DNA of 64,000 nt from the NCBI GenBank assembly GCA_016859345.1, contig CM029134.1, positions 13,110,060 through 13,174,059 of the forward strand, given 5' to 3'. Source of the DNA: Istiophorus platypterus (lineage: Eukaryota; Chordata; Actinopteri; Istiophoriformes; Istiophoridae). Positions 38,822-53,800 of the stretch are shown here, in pieces; within the stretch, counting starts at the first letter, position 1, and every line of letters begins with the position of its first letter. A program made the translations under genes and the position numbers. The notes beneath the pieces are model-generated. The model was given only the letters and a program-made list of their open reading frames with translations. It did no database searches and was not told the origin of the DNA.

Positions 38822-40433
38822 CCTATTAAAACTTTACAGAGAGAAAATGTTGTTTTAAGTGATTCAAAGGTACACAGGCTTTCACGTACCTGTCCGTGGG
38901 CCATAACTGTGAAAGGGAAAAGGCTTCAAAACCAGTTGAGAAAGTGTTTAAAATGACAAGAAGCTGCTAGACCAGTGTGGGCAAGTTGGCGTGTTTAAGG
39001 ACGCAATAACCTCCGTATCTTGTTCAGGTCTGTTGACTTAAACAGAGAATTCTCAAGCCTGGCCTGAAAAGACAGTGATTGTTACATCTGAATGCGTTTG
39101 AATGCGTCTTTGAGCCTGTAAGACAGGACTGGAGGTGAGTCTGTGCTTTCCCTTGAAATTTTAACAAAAAAGAAAAATGGCAGGGCAAAATTTTCCAACA
39201 GAAGAGTTATAACCTTCTGACTTTGTCCGATTTTCTGCTCTGACATAGCTATTTATTCTTCCGACACTTTGTTGCCCTGGCAACCTAGTCCTCATTAAGC
39301 AGGAAAAGTTCCTCACTTTGACCTGAGATGACCACTGGCTGTTGGCTTCGGTCCAGTCGACTACTGAACATGACCTAGCCGTTCCAAAACGGAGTGAAGA
39401 CGGGATCCAGCTGTGTCAGAGACCCCGTTGGGTTTTAAAGCTCGATTCTGTGATCCAAAAATATGAACCACAAAACAGCTTTGCTACAAGATGTCAATGT
39501 TTTTGAAAGGGGAATCCTATATTTAGTGATCCATTGTGGAAAGGTTATGGAGAGTGTCTTTGCCATGTGTAAGCCACACAGAAATCCGTAACAATTGCAA
39601 ATGGAATATGCAGTAAATACCTTCTTTATATTTGATATCTTGGGTATTGACTTGTTTTGTTTATTTATTTCAGGGCACACCTGAACATACATCAGCTATT
39701 AGTCAAAGCAGAGCTGAACACAGGACAGTTCTGCCTGCTGTGACTTTTAGAGCTAATGATTTGCATAGAGGACTTGTTATAAAAGGTGATACTTTTTGAG
39801 GACTCACACAGGGATCATTGTACAACCTGTTTCTGGATGCCTCTGGATGTTTTTGTGGCATATAAATGCTTTGCAGGCTTTTTGCTTTACTACTGAAAAG
39901 TGGGTGAAAACAAAATTTAGGAGGGAGAGAGAAGAAATAATGTTGCTGAATCACAATGGAACACGTAACATTGTTAGTAAATGACATCTGCCCCCCCCCA
40001 TTTCCTCTGTATTCTCTACTGCTGTAAGACTTTTCCAGTATAATACTATATAATGAAAGCATAGGGCAACACGCCGAATGAATATACAGTGCAATTACAG
40101 CATAATTGTCTATGAATTATCATATGTGATCTGCTACAAGTTGTAATAGGGATCAGAATGAAACTAACCACTGCACAAGTGTTGAAATTCAAATTTCACT
40201 GCAACAAAGACATTCCTGGGAGAGAGCAGTGTAATCTTAGGTCCTGTGTAGACACATACAACACAATACATTATGATGGAGGAGAAAAATTCCGAGTTTT
40301 AACCTATTCTTCTCATTCCTATTGTTGTCTTTCCCAGTCCCTCTAATTCTCATCACTCTCCAAGTTTTGCCCACATAAAAGGCTTATAAATGTCAGACCC
40401 ATCCTTGCTGACGACAGAATCTGTATCCAATTA

Positions 40434-40453
40434 CTTTTTTTTTTTTTTTTTTA
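40434..40453 (+). repeat. poly-T tract
   Basis: About 20 T. No adjoining element was recognised. Confidence 0.8.
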
Positions 40454-41460
40454 GTCCAAGCTCTTTTTTTGCAAAAAAACTAAACAGTGTACCCTAGTGC
40501 CTCCTGTAAAAGGAAAAAAAATGACGTGTCCTACGGAAGTTTGAAGACAGTTACACAACTTCATGGGCTGCAGGTGGCAGGACAGAAGGATGTAAACAAA
40601 AACCAGGGATTTGTTGCGAGAAGGCAAAGGAAAGGCGTCGGGGAAGAACAGATTCATGGCTGGGCAAGTCTCAGAGGCAAATCCTGAACAAACAAAGGCC
40701 ATGAAGGCGAGTTCCAAGCAATGTCAGGGAGGGGGAGAGTTTGCAGGAGAGACAGCGGGAGAAAGAGTCATAAGTAGACAAACTGCCAGACAGGAGGCTG
40801 GAGCTAAGACAAAACATAGACAGGAACTTCTAAAAATAGTGTGCTGTTGACACTGCCGAACTCTACGATATAGGTGGACTGCAGACGTCTGCAGTTAAAG
40901 TCACAACCTTTTTCTATAGCTGAGGGAAGTCTTTAGTCTTTGGAGGAAGTAAAAAGCCATGAAAAGTGTTTGTTTTATGGCTGTTTTTTTTATGAGTTTC
41001 CTCAATAACACAGGCTTTGACCAATTCTGTGTTGAAAAGAGACATAAACAGAGCAAGACATTGAGTAACAATTTTTGAAAATATTTGGTTTTCTTAAACA
41101 GGTTGGTATATAGTTGATGTGATTGCATCACAAATTAGCCCTGTGTTTGATTTTATCACTGAGGGACCAGTTTAAAGAGGGATATACAATAATGGCTTTT
41201 TGATGGAGCTCTTGAGTTACTGCCTTGTTGTGTTGTGACTGTGTGAGTAGGCTGCCCTTGGTGCTGTGCCAGAAGATGCCTGGGGCCACTGTTGAATGGT
41301 TTGTGTGCAATTTGTATGTCCTGTATATGTGTGATTGTATATGTGGGTTTTTCTATTGGCAAGACGCTATCTGCTGACAAAGTGGTGAATAAGTTGTTTG
41401 TAATCCTTGTGGAGAATGCGTGAGGTTATATATTCACAGATTCCAAAGCATGCATGCGCG

Positions 41461-41464
41461 TGCA

Positions 41465-41524
<60 letters not shown>
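41461..41524 (+). repeat. CA microsatellite
   Basis: About 30 CA units, the longest pure dinucleotide array in the window. Confidence 0.95.
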
Positions 41525-41526
<2 letters not shown>

Positions 41527-42077
41527 GAATGTGTTATTATTACCATCCTCTTCAGCATATAGTGTGTGTCAACCCAGAAGTCTACAGACACACCCTGTAC
41601 TATAGGTTGATGCAACCTCCTGTGTACAGCTCTTCCTCTGCCAACACTACAGCGGTTCCATGTTCGGTTGCCCGTGACAACATGACAAACATGAAACGCT
41701 GATCAGATTAGTGCTTTAGTATCTCTACTCTCTGAGCAATCGATGGCCTAAAAAGTTTATCTCCATGCAAAGAACCCTTCATATAGTATACTGTTTGTAT
41801 GACTGTGGCAGTAATTTTATAATTAACTGATAACACTTAACCATAAGCTGCACCGTTTGCACTGGCCGACATTACGATGAACATCAGCACTACGTTTTAC
41901 TTTGAGATGATCACATACACCGTTCTAGTGCTGTAAATACTTACTTGCAGCTTACAGCTAAAAATTGTCACCAAAATTTAACCAAATTTACTCTTGTTTT
42001 AGAAACTTTGTTTGAGTTCCCATCTGTGTAAAGACTTTATTTGGCCTTTCTTGAAAATGGAATTGAAAATCCATGAC

Positions 42078-42098
42078 TTTTTTTTTTTTTTTTTTTAA
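42078..42098 (+). repeat. poly-T tract
   Basis: About 20 T in AT-rich intron sequence. Confidence 0.8.
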
Positions 42099-43548
42099 TA
42101 GATTAATGTCTTATGGAGCAGCAAATAGGCAAAGGGCTAATTGCACAGGCAGGCTGGGGAAGTCTGAACATATTGAAAGATGGACTAGTGGATTGTTGGC
42201 TTTTTGTGTCTTTAAGGCTTAGTTAGAAAGACTCCATGATGACCTTAACAGCATTTTTTGTTTCATAAATAAGTCTTGTAAACTCTTAATCAACAAATAT
42301 TGTATTTTTCAATGACAACTGTAAGGGTCAGGAATTAGTTGTTCATCCATCCATCTGGAAGAAACAAGACACACTCCAGGGCAGCCAACAAACACTCACA
42401 CACAATCATGAACACACTTACAGTACACACTACACAAAGGTGACCTGCCGCATTATGTTGTTGTTGACACATCACCACAGCTGAATCCAGCTAAGCTCTT
42501 TTGTCCTGAGTGACAGAACGGGGGGATACAGTATGTACCAGAGGTGGATTAGACATCTATAAGTAACATATCAGGTTTGCAATCTAATTTTAATCCTCAA
42601 GATCAGAGTGCGCTGAAAACTCTTCAAGAATGCTGAGAAGGATTTGACCAAACCCATCTTCTGAACATTACTATCTGCCAATGCCTTATTTTTGAAAAAA
42701 GAAATTAAAAATTTAATAAATGAAAAAAGAAACACAACATCTTTGTTAAATGACTTTGAAAGCACCAGCATCTACTAATTTTACAATTACAGTTTGTATG
42801 AATCTGCTCTCATAAAATTCACTTAATACAGTAATGCTTAATAGACATTGAAAATCAAATTAATTTGGGTAGTTAAAAAAACAAAAAAAACTTGGAAAAA
42901 GAAAGTAATTCAAAGTGAAAATAAAATCTGAATTTGGTGAAACCATTAAAGGGAAGTTTTCTCATTGCTCAATGCCTTTGCCATGGCTAATAACAAGTCA
43001 AGGAAATACTAGGTTTTTTTTGGGTTTTGATCATGGAGCAAAAAGTGTGGAGAATAACGTTGTGGTTTCATGAGGCTCCGCTTTGCCACATGAACGTAAC
43101 TTAAAAAAAATGGTGAAGTATTCCTGAAACAGTCCTGTGAAAATTAAATATGAAGCCAAAATAATTGGAGGGGTCTCCAAACTGGGAAGAGAAAGACACA
43201 TTCTCTAAATAAAACAATTCCACAAATACTTCAAAAGAGGGAAGTAGTACCACCCATCCATTAAAATCCTTGCATGCTCCATGTTTTTGTCCTTCACTCT
43301 TCTTTTGCCACATCTGTTCCCCCTCTCTCTATCCTTGTTTTTTCCTCCCAAACTCTTTCTTCATTCTCTCTCACCATCTCCCCATATCTGTTGTTCTAGT
43401 TGGCAGCCGTTGGGCTTATGTAAGTCTGAAGGGGGAGGGGGGATGGAGAGATTGGAGTGACCATGGCTTGCGCTCACTGCGTTATCTGTTTGGACCATGG
43501 CTATGGCGCCTATTTTGATAATAAGGCAGCCTGTCAACACTTGGCATC

Positions 43549-43590
43549 ACCCCCCCCCCCACACACACACACACGCCCCATACACACACA
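43549..43590 (+). repeat. poly-C and CA repeat
   Basis: A run of C followed by CA units with a GCCCCAT interruption. Confidence 0.9.
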
Positions 43591-44439
43591 GCCCTGCACT
43601 TGGCAGTGAGTAATCATATCACAAACAGACAATATATTATAATTACACTCTTGAAATAGACATTAGACAGTAATTAGACAGTAATACAGCTTGCATAACC
43701 GAGGTTTGCTCTTTCCATCAGACAGCACGAAAACCTGCTGTATCAAAGTATTAGTCAAGCAATGGAAAATATGTGGATTGTCTAGAGTAGAGTTCATAGT
43801 GTACTGGGAGGGAAGCTGAGGTGATGGAGTTATTACACTTGCCCCACCTAAGGCTGCAAGCTGCTCTCTGAAAGGACGGTAAAAATTATTCCTGTCCTAT
43901 TTTCATTACTCTGGGATTCCCCCTCTTTTTCTGTCCATGCATGAGAAGTAAGAATGTGGTAAGCCACCCTGCTGGTGAGGGCCAGGTTAAAGTTTGGCTG
44001 AGGTGACGAAGAGTAGATGCAGAGTGGAAACAAATTCTTTTCATGAGTTTTCTGTATCTTCCTCCAGTTCCATGGGGAATAAGAAATCTCGCAGCCTGGA
44101 TATGTAAAAAGACTGTCTCTTTATGTATCCAAAAAAAAAAGAGTTTGTATAAAAACACTTCACTCTTTTGCGTGGCAGCCTCCCTTAAACCCAGACTTCA
44201 TTTCAGATTCATTCTGCTGCTAATTCCATTTGTTTTTTCCTGGATGCTTGTTTCATAAACCCGATTGCAGTTATCTCACACGGAGTCAGTTTGCTCCTTA
44301 CCACAATGGTCTGCTACACAATGCAGCCGGACAGTGCCTTTGTGGTGCGGGCCTGAGCCAGGTCTATCATTAGCCGATGTTATTCTCCCTGGGCACTGTT
44401 CACACGCAGGTTGGACAAATGATGTACTTCGAGTGCGCA

Positions 44440-44540
44440 AACACGCATACACACACACACACACACGCACACACACACACACACACACAAGTACACGCAT
44501 GCACACACACGCACGGATACATGCAAATACAGACACACAT
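44440..44540 (+). repeat. imperfect CA microsatellite
   Basis: CA units broken by CG, AGTACACG and GCATG variants over about 100 bases. The interruptions suggest an old array. Confidence 0.9.
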
Positions 44541-46211
44541 GAACAGGGAAGAGAAAAAAGACTAAACTGCAGGGAAAATAGGATGCACATCAGAACTCGC
44601 TTTGTCTCAACCCAAGAGACGCGCAAATTTTTGCAGTCTTATCAAAATTTACACACATACACGCGCTTACACAAACACTCTTTAAGATGTCTTTTACCCT
44701 GTAGGGCATGGTGCTAGTGTTAGACATACTTTAGCAACCGTGTTGCTACAGCCCATTACTGAGAAGTGCTCCTAGAGTCTCTGGGAAAGAAAGCGATTAC
44801 TTCAGTAGGTAATGAAATCGTGCTTTCTGGAACACAGGAGAGTTAACAGCACCAGGACCAATCACGTGTTTTGTTTTTGAAGTTACCGGACATATGAAGA
44901 TTGGCAACACATTGTGTTTTTCCTTTCTAACTGTACTTCTGTGTTCGCTAGTAAACAGGTTTGAACTCTTGGTGTGTGTGTGTGTGTAATATATTAGCCC
45001 AGTGTTTCCAAAACATGACTTTCCTGCCATGCAATAGACAAATGGTACTGATTTTGGCATTAAGAAGCATAAAATTACATAATTTTGGTTAGAGAGCTCA
45101 TGTCAAACTCAATTAAGAAAATATTGTACTGTTTTGGCCCATTAAAAAAAAACATGCAATGTCGGTGTTTAATGATAAATCTATATGTGTATTTATACTG
45201 GAGTGATGACACTTTCTTTCTCATCACACAGTCATATCCTTAGTTTCCTTAGAAACCACAGTACCTGAGGAGTGCCTTACCATTTAGTCTGTAAAAGCTT
45301 TCTGAAGTCTGTAACTCATTTTGACATATGTGTCACCCCCTCAAACACCCAGCCCATTCCTTGGAACTTCTGTGTTGCGCTGCCATCTGTAATTGCATCA
45401 TTAATTCGGGTCTTTGCACAACACAGAGTACAGCAAAAAATAAACAAGTGGAATTCTTCACGCAGCTTTCAAGATGGGAAACCGAGTGGGAAACATGTTG
45501 GGCAACCCGCTCATGCTTTGGTTTAACGCATCTGTTTCACCAAAAGAATGGGGTATGCAGTAACCTTCATCGCTAAATCAAGAAAACATTTTTTTTTTTC
45601 ATGTGAAGGCAAAAGAGGAGCTTCATGGAAACTGAATGTCATAAAGCTGCCACTCTGAATTACAGTTTACAGTATGCATGCCCCAAGAAAGGCCAAATGA
45701 CAGGCAAAACAGCACAAACCATTTTCATGCTCTGACTCTAGTAAGGCAGTACAGTTTCCTGTTTGTTACTGCTGCTTCCAAATTTTCCAAACTCTCCCCG
45801 GCTTCAATTCAAAAAGCAAAGACTGACAAAAGTACATTTTGTCAAACAAACAACTGGCAAAGAAAAAGATGAAAATGAGAGAGAAATGTGTTGAAGGGGA
45901 ACCTCAAAATGTACAATTTTTCTTCGGCAATGACAATGCAGTTATTGCGCTGAGTCACAGACCATGAAGAGAATTCCATCAGCATTTTATTGAATACAAC
46001 TGTGGTGTTAAAGAGAAGTCGCTTTGTCGACGTCAGCAGTTAAAATGAAGTCAGTTCTCCTCATTTTAATTGGAACAGAAGGAGATAGAGGCATGCTGGG
46101 CTGAGGACCAGTTCGGTTCCACTGGCAGGCAACTGTCGTGGAATGAAAAGGTGGACCTGTTCTGCCAGGCTCTTCTTCTCTCTCTTGATGACTCTCTGGC
46201 AGACGAGAGCC

Positions 46212-46214
<3 letters not shown>

Positions 46215-46243
<29 letters not shown>
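46215..46243 (+). repeat. GA microsatellite
   Basis: About 14 pure GA units followed by an A-rich run. Confidence 0.95.
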
Positions 46244-46247
<4 letters not shown>

Positions 46248-49200
46248 GAAAAAAAAAATTGAACGTATGTGCCAAGTTTCAGTGAGTCTGTGATTGTTTC
46301 TGGCTGTTCCCCAGCAGAGAGACAGAGGGAGAAAGATAGAGAGGGAGGCACCAGCAGACTCAAATGAGCGAAAATAACAAGATGTATCCTATCCAAGACC
46401 TCACTTCTGTCTTTGTGTCACTGTGTTTAAAAGAGGCAGTCGTACCATGGGGCAGCCTGTGCTGGGCGTATCTGATGGGGCATTATGCCGCCGCCATCTT
46501 ACTCTGCCATCGTAAGGAGCAATTAGCACCAGTGACATCAAATGACCTCTTTCTGCATTCCTTCCAGTATGGTGTCATGGAGAAGAGTGAGTCACAGACT
46601 CATCATTATGTTTGCATGCTGCAGTGTTTACACAGTCTAGGATCAGGGCTAAACAACAACCATCTGAAAACATGTAGACATTTCTGCAGCAAAGTAACAC
46701 AGCTCTGAGGCTGGGCTTAGGAACCAGCGAGGCCACTGCCAAGAAAGTGTGGGACTCGGGGAGGAATGTTCACAAAGGCTGAAATGCTCTTTCCCTCCCT
46801 TTCTTCATCTCTTCATCCAAAATGATCATTTATCTCTTGTGCATATACTCGTGCACATCATGCACACACAGGCGCAGATTCCATTCCGACTGCAATCCAC
46901 ATCTCTGGCAAAAATCTTTCAGCAAGGCTGCAATGCACACAAAGAGCTATTTATTACAAGCCTGAATGCAAGGTGTCATAAAAGGGGAAGTGGAGTCTGC
47001 ACCTCTCTGCCAAGATACAGATGAAAAAAAGAGGGGACTTTATGTAACACTCGAGGTCACGACCTCTCAGTACTTGTGAACCGACGGTGGGGAAACTAGT
47101 TGGGGTCAGGAGGGTTTTTTTGTGCGTCAGTTTGAACGTCTTTTGCTGTGGAGTAGGTGGAGCTTAGCAGGAAGACTCACAGATGACCCACTCTCCACCT
47201 ATAAAGTCACAGCTCATTGGTCATCGAAGGTCAACCTAAAACAAGTCTAGAAGATAAGGTCTCAAACCTTATAGATTATGTGGATTCTAAACACATGGAT
47301 GTACTGTTAACAACAAATGGGTTATAAATTGGAAGCATTTTTAAAAATGTGCCATCCCTTTTAGTTTTGTGTGCTTTTTGGGGAACGGTTCACTTATAAA
47401 TCTTTTCCCATGCTGCCACAGTAGAGGCTCATATCTACAGGAATCTGACAGGAAATCATAGTCATCTGTGTGGTGCATGACTCTTTTCTCTCCTTCTGCC
47501 ATAAAATTTCTATTTGTTATTTCAACAAACTTGTTATTCCCGACCCTAATGTTTTTACCGATCCGTAATTCTTGGGCCTCTTTAGCATAATTGCTTTACT
47601 CTAGGCTACCCTCATATGCCAGGTTGTTGTATGGTAGGGAAACATTGCACATACTTAAGAAAGCTGTTACAAAACTTTATTGTGCTTTATTGTTTCTTGA
47701 GAACATTAATGAGTTGTCAGATTTCTAGGGCCATAATGTAAAGTTAGAACAAACGTTTTAGTTTATTTAACATAAAGTAGCTATGAGATTCTGTGTAGGC
47801 TTCAGAAAAAAATTGTAGAACTGTACAAAAGAAAGAAAAAATTAGGGCTTTGTTTTCAATTTCAAAGACAGACTTTCTTATATAAATAAAACAAACGGTG
47901 ACTAAGACAATGTTATTAAGTCATTTCCGCCACAGTATATTTAAAACTGGAATGAAAAAAAAAATGGAGCAGACGAAGGGTGAATCCAGTTTTGCATCTA
48001 ACATTAGGTTTGATGAGGGCTGCCTTGGGGTGGAGCGGCGGATAGGTGAATGTGATCGGTTTTAGGTGAACCACGAACAATCTGTAGGTTACAATGGCTT
48101 AGTGATCCTTCTCATTCCAAGACAGTAGTCCCTGCTCTCACCAGAGGTTTGCATAACAAACAGACAGAACAGTGTGGAAATGTTGGCAAAACACTGGCAA
48201 TCCCTCCATGCCATCTCCAGGATTTTGTCAGTAGGATCATCAGTCTGATTAGGACTGAATGTGTTGTTATATGAGCCAATTAGTGGTTGGAGTGAGCGAT
48301 GTCTGGTGCTCTTTTTTTATTCATGGGTCCACTTCCCAGCTCTCTGGAGGGAACGGATGCTATTGTAGCTCATATCGCTGGGAAATTCAGAGAAACACCC
48401 TGATAAAAAAAACAGAGTCTCTCGTTGTTATTCTATGACAGCCAGCATGGGCTGGATATAAATGGAAAAAAAAAAAAAAAACCTGAAAGACAAGCAGGAT
48501 ACTTCCTCCTTTTCATATTCAAATGAGCTTTCCAGAAGGTGATATCAGATTCAGACACAACAGCACTTGTCCCGTAAGTGTTTTCTTTTTCTTGCAATAT
48601 TAAGTGACAATAATATCTAGGCCACCACAATGAAAACAGCATCACTAAGTACCTCTCCCAGGGACTGCCTTTTTTTAGGAGAGTCTCTCATTTTTCTCTT
48701 CACATGCTGCCAGACATTGGCATCTGCATTCAATTGAATCGAATTAAAAACAAATTAAAAACGAATGAAACCCATTTCAAGCTTATGAAAAGAGCAGCTC
48801 CGAAATGCTGTTGCACATTGTCCGTGTGACTCTGGAACCAATGTCCACATATATATATTCTCTTTGGCAACTTTCATTCTTAAACACTGCTTAGAAGAGA
48901 TTTACAAATGGTTCAAGGTCACAGTGGTTTAAAAAAAAATAGCGTGCGTTAATTGTAAAAACTGTTGGAACTGCGGTCAACTCTACACAGTCAACGCCAC
49001 CTGCTGTCACAGACACCATGAGATGTGCAGTTGGACAGATTAAAGAATTAGATTCTGCATATCATCTTGATCCCATGATAAGAGGCTAACGAGTTCTGCA
49101 GATGTCTGCACTGTAGCTCCGGCACGATGTCCTACTGAACAAGTTTTAGGATGTGCCACCCTTGTAAACAGGTGGGGGTTTGATCTGGCAAACCGATTCT

Positions 49201-50877
49201 ATGGAGTTATTATACAATGCTTAACCATTGTGTTATTGGTGTCCGGTATATTGCTGTTATGAAATAATATTCTGAAACTTCAAAGTTGCGTGTCTCTGTG
49301 GTTTGAGGTTTCATCATGTCATGTGTGGCAGCATTTTCCCAACCCACCGGGGAAAAGGGTCAGATAAAATGTTGGGTAAACCTTTTTGCGGATTGCACAT
49401 AAACAAAGCAGAAAGTGCATATTAAGACTCTATCTTACCGCAAACATACCAGCGACAACCCCCCATCTCAAGGTAACCATGTTTTTTGATAGTATACCTA
49501 AAGAACTGGGAGTACAGCCAAAGCCTCCTATCAGAGGAAACAATGTCTAACAACAGCTGTGAAAGCCTTCTCCTCCCTCCCCCCTTTCCTCCTCTCCTTT
49601 TCTCTTCCTCATTTTTGCATTTTCCTGTTTTGGTGTTTGGTAGCTCTCTGCTTAGTCTTTGATACAGAGCGAAGGGCTGTCCTCAGGCTGTGGAGCGCAG
49701 ACACACAGAGTATCTGGCGAATCGTGCTCTGATGAAAGACAATACCATGGATTCTTGTTATCGCACCAATTTGTGTCTATGTGCTCGACGGATCCGCGAC
49801 TTTGTCCTGGTTGTTATTTTTCTTTTCACAGAGGCAGACAGGTTTGACAGAAGAGCAGAGAGACAAAAGAAATCAAAAGAACAAGAAAAAAAAATATGGG
49901 TAATATTTTGGAGTCAAACACAAAGTCCTTTTTAAGTCTCAAAATGAGACTCTGCGGTATGTCAGTGTTAAAGGAAATATGCATACCTTGCAGCACTTCC
50001 TTGACTTCCATGGGCGTTCCAGAATGTGTTTAATCTGCCTGAACACAGGTCATTTATCATATATGCTGACACACATAGTACACAGTACATATTTGTGTAT
50101 ATACATGGCCATGTCACTCAAAAGGCCTTGCTCCTAAGTCTAAAGGAGAAAAAACCTACAAGTTGCTTTGTGATGTGTACGTCACTGCTTTGTACTTTGC
50201 TTTCAGAACAGATAGCTTGTTTCTAATTTTTTTTTTTCACAACGCTTTTAACAACAGGAACAAAGAGCATGACCAGAAAACATCACTGTGTGATCTGTTT
50301 TTACCTGGGAACACATCCCCAATATAATACATTTATAGAGTAAACACAAGTATCTAAGTTTGCTATGTGTAAGGCTGTTGTTCCACCCTGACCCCTCCTA
50401 CCTTGTATCCAGATGCATTTCAGAGTTTCATATACAGAGTGCAGTCTCACACTGTCCTGCCCCTGTCAGATGAACATGGCGCTACAGCAACACCTGTGCC
50501 AAAAATAGGTGAGCGTGCATCAGACAACAAGTAGGGCTGGGACGAGACAGGTCAGAGACAGGGGATAATTACCTCAAGGAAGAGTCGGGGTTAGGCTGTC
50601 CTGAAGCATGCCAGTCAGGGAGGATTTACTGCTCAGAGACAGTGCGACAGGACAGGAATAACAACAGCCGTCTGAAGAGGAGGTGTGCAGCACAGACGGA
50701 GAAGGGGACGAGAGAGGGAGCAAGAGAAACCCAACAAAAGAGCCAGATGACCCAGACAGCAGGACAAATGACTGTGCACAAGGTGGCAGACAAGACACAA
50801 AAGTTACATGGCCAAATCACCGAATCAATAGCAAGATGATTTCAAGTTTATGCCACTCAGATAAACAATATTTCTGC

Positions 50878-50897
50878 AAAAAAAAAAAAAAAAAAAG
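50878..50897 (+). repeat. poly-A tract
   Basis: An A run of almost 20 bases. No adjoining retroelement was recognised. Confidence 0.8.
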
Positions 50898-53800
50898 AGA
50901 GATTTTTAAGGGGCGGTGTGCGTGTTGCCAAAGTTTGGCAGCTACCTCGCTGGTGCCACACTGTGCTCCTTTCTTTGCAGTTGAACTATAATTATAAGGA
51001 ACACCTCAGTTATTAAAATGGTGTGAAAAAGACCATCAATCACGTACACTAGAAGACAAAGATAATGACTTGCTGGTTTTGACTGCACACATGTACTTGG
51101 TGTGTGTATATTCAGGGAGTGATCCAGTGGGTGTGGGAAAGTGTGAAATACCAGATTTTGTTTCAGTTCTTCAAATCCTGAAATAGTTCCTCAAAAGTGT
51201 TTATGTAGCTCAACTGACATTAGTTTCATTTATAATTCATATGATAATTTAGAGTAACAGGATGGGCCATATGCTTAAATGATAAAGTTTTCTATTCCTG
51301 AAAATCCTCAGAGGGGCAAAACCCTTACATTAAACAAATGCATTGAAAAGCCAAAAGGTCTGTGCCATATTTACTTGAGAAGGATTGATGGTCCTTCCAT
51401 AAATGGGACCATTTGAATCTAATCGCCTATGTTCTTTAAACATATCATTACAACACAGTTGGATTGAATGATAGAATGAATGATATGTTTTAATTTCTGT
51501 CTCTGACACATACCTGCTTCTCTGTACAAAAAACTACTGCAACAACAAAGCTAAGCCTGGCATTTTTCTCCAGTTTCACGATGCGCTGCAGCCTGCTCTT
51601 GTGTTATTACAGGGTCGAAGCCAAAGTCGGTCCGGGATCAGTACACTGCTCTGGAGAGCAGTGCCTTAGTGTTTGACCTCCTTGACCTCTCCCACTCTCC
51701 TCCTCTCTCTTTTTTCCTCTGGATATTTGCGGTTGATTTCCAGCGAACACATCTGAATATATAACGTAACATGAGCCTTCCTAATTAACACGTAAAGCCA
51801 TTTAAAACTTTTGCTTTAATGCCACGTTTTCCCATCTTCACTTTGATGTGCTGACATAAAATTGAGACACTGCAGTGCTCGTGGGAACCTCATCCATCAG
51901 TGGCTAAAATCTCTGATTTGGGCGTGAAGATAAGTTGACAGCTTACTGGCTCTCAAACAGAAGCCTAAGTTGGCAAATCTGTCCATCTTCAAAACAATAA
52001 AGGGCTCCTACGCACTTCTCCCCGCTGAGAGGCCAGATCTGATTAGAGATTTTACGTCAGCCTAAAATTTCATTCCAGCAGATCTCAAACATGGCCATCA
52101 TTATCTTCTTGTTCTTTTATGATGCACTCTCGGAATGGTTTTCCTAGGTCCAGCTTGTAGCATTCTTAATCCTTAATACTCAAAGAAATTTTCTTTCTTT
52201 GGTGTATTTAGTTCAGCGTAAAAAGAACTCAGGCCCAAGAAAGGTGTCAAGTTGGTAAAGAATCAATTTCAGTATCTTAAGAATGTGAACGGTTGTCTGC
52301 CAAATACTAAATCTACACGTCAAGACAGAGACAAAAACAGTGTGTAGTGCTTGTGTGTACATGCTTGTATGCATTTGTGTGTGTCGGAGCCTTTTTCTGC
52401 ATACCTCAGTGACTAGAACTTTGCGCGCATATGCATATCCATTTCTGTGAATGTCCTTCTCCGCATCTCGGGTCGCGTTTGTTCTTTTTGCTTGCATGGA
52501 TGATACATGGATATGAATCTCTCAGCGACGGTGGTGTCCATGCTTGAATGCACGTCTTTACTTGCATGGGAGTCTGATTGTGTACCTGTGAGTTGCGTGC
52601 GTGCAAAAGAGATACAAGGGTGTTCTGTTGTTGAACTTTGGACCCCTTGGGTACATGCTGGAAGCAGGCCAATCTAGCCGACATTGTTTACCCAGGCCTT
52701 TATACAATGACTGGTAAGGCAGATCGTGTTTACTTGCTCCTCTGTGCAGCTTTGAGACCAGGAAAATAACATCTCAAAAAGACAGTTTGTCTTGTGTGCT
52801 CCAACCAACTCCAAGTTCAAGTGTCACTTCAAGTGGAAGGATTTCCTGTTTGTTTCTGGGAAGAGAGATTACACCTCATCTTTTTCTGTCAGGCAATCAT
52901 CTGCTTTAAAATCCTTACATTTAAAGAGGATATTTTTCTTTTGAAACTTAAACCAAGGTGAAATTGATGCTGGATTTAACCTTACACTCAATAGGAATCC
53001 ATCATGTGTGTTTGTTTTTTAAAGCAGCAAACAAAATATGTCCCATGAAACCTTTACCAACCTCATAACAATTTTTCAGTCACTCAAAACCATTTTTGGT
53101 TTTGCAGAATGCAAGAAAGTCACATCATTGGTGTGATTCGCAGCAACTACAGCACAACATATTAGTTTGAACACTTGCATTCATTACACAGCAGTATGCT
53201 CAATATGCTGTTGCTGAGAGCTGTCCTCAAGAAGGGACCTATTTGAAAAAGTCAGTCTCTCCTTGTTTGGTTAGACACAGTAGCACTCACAGCTCAAAGT
53301 AGTCCAAAGGCCCCACTGATAAAAATGCCATCTCCAAACTCAGTGAATGCAGTGTCTTATTGTAATATTATAGATGCTCATATACCTATTTTAATCACAA
53401 TGTTTTATTCTCCATGTACAGTAAGGTGTTAACCCACAAAGCATCTGTCAGATTTTATGAATGTCATTAAATATCCCAAAGTCAAGTTCTTATGTGTTTC
53501 TTGACCCTTGACCCTGCTGCAAAACTAGAAATGGACTGTGGACAAAAAAAAAAGAAAAAGAGAAAACAATCCTCAACAAACTTCAAATGACCAATCAGGC
53601 TTCTTGGCCTTTTGAAGGCAGGATAGGCTGTGGTTCCTGTACACTCCCTGAGAGCCTCTCCCAGCACTGCAAAGCGTTAGATATCAGTATGTTCCCAGCT
53701 CCTTTGGATCACACAGCAGCTTTTGATGCTGACCCTTCCCCTGGCTGAGTCACATCCTGAAAAAGTGCTCTTGTGTTACACTTTATATCCTGCGAGACTT

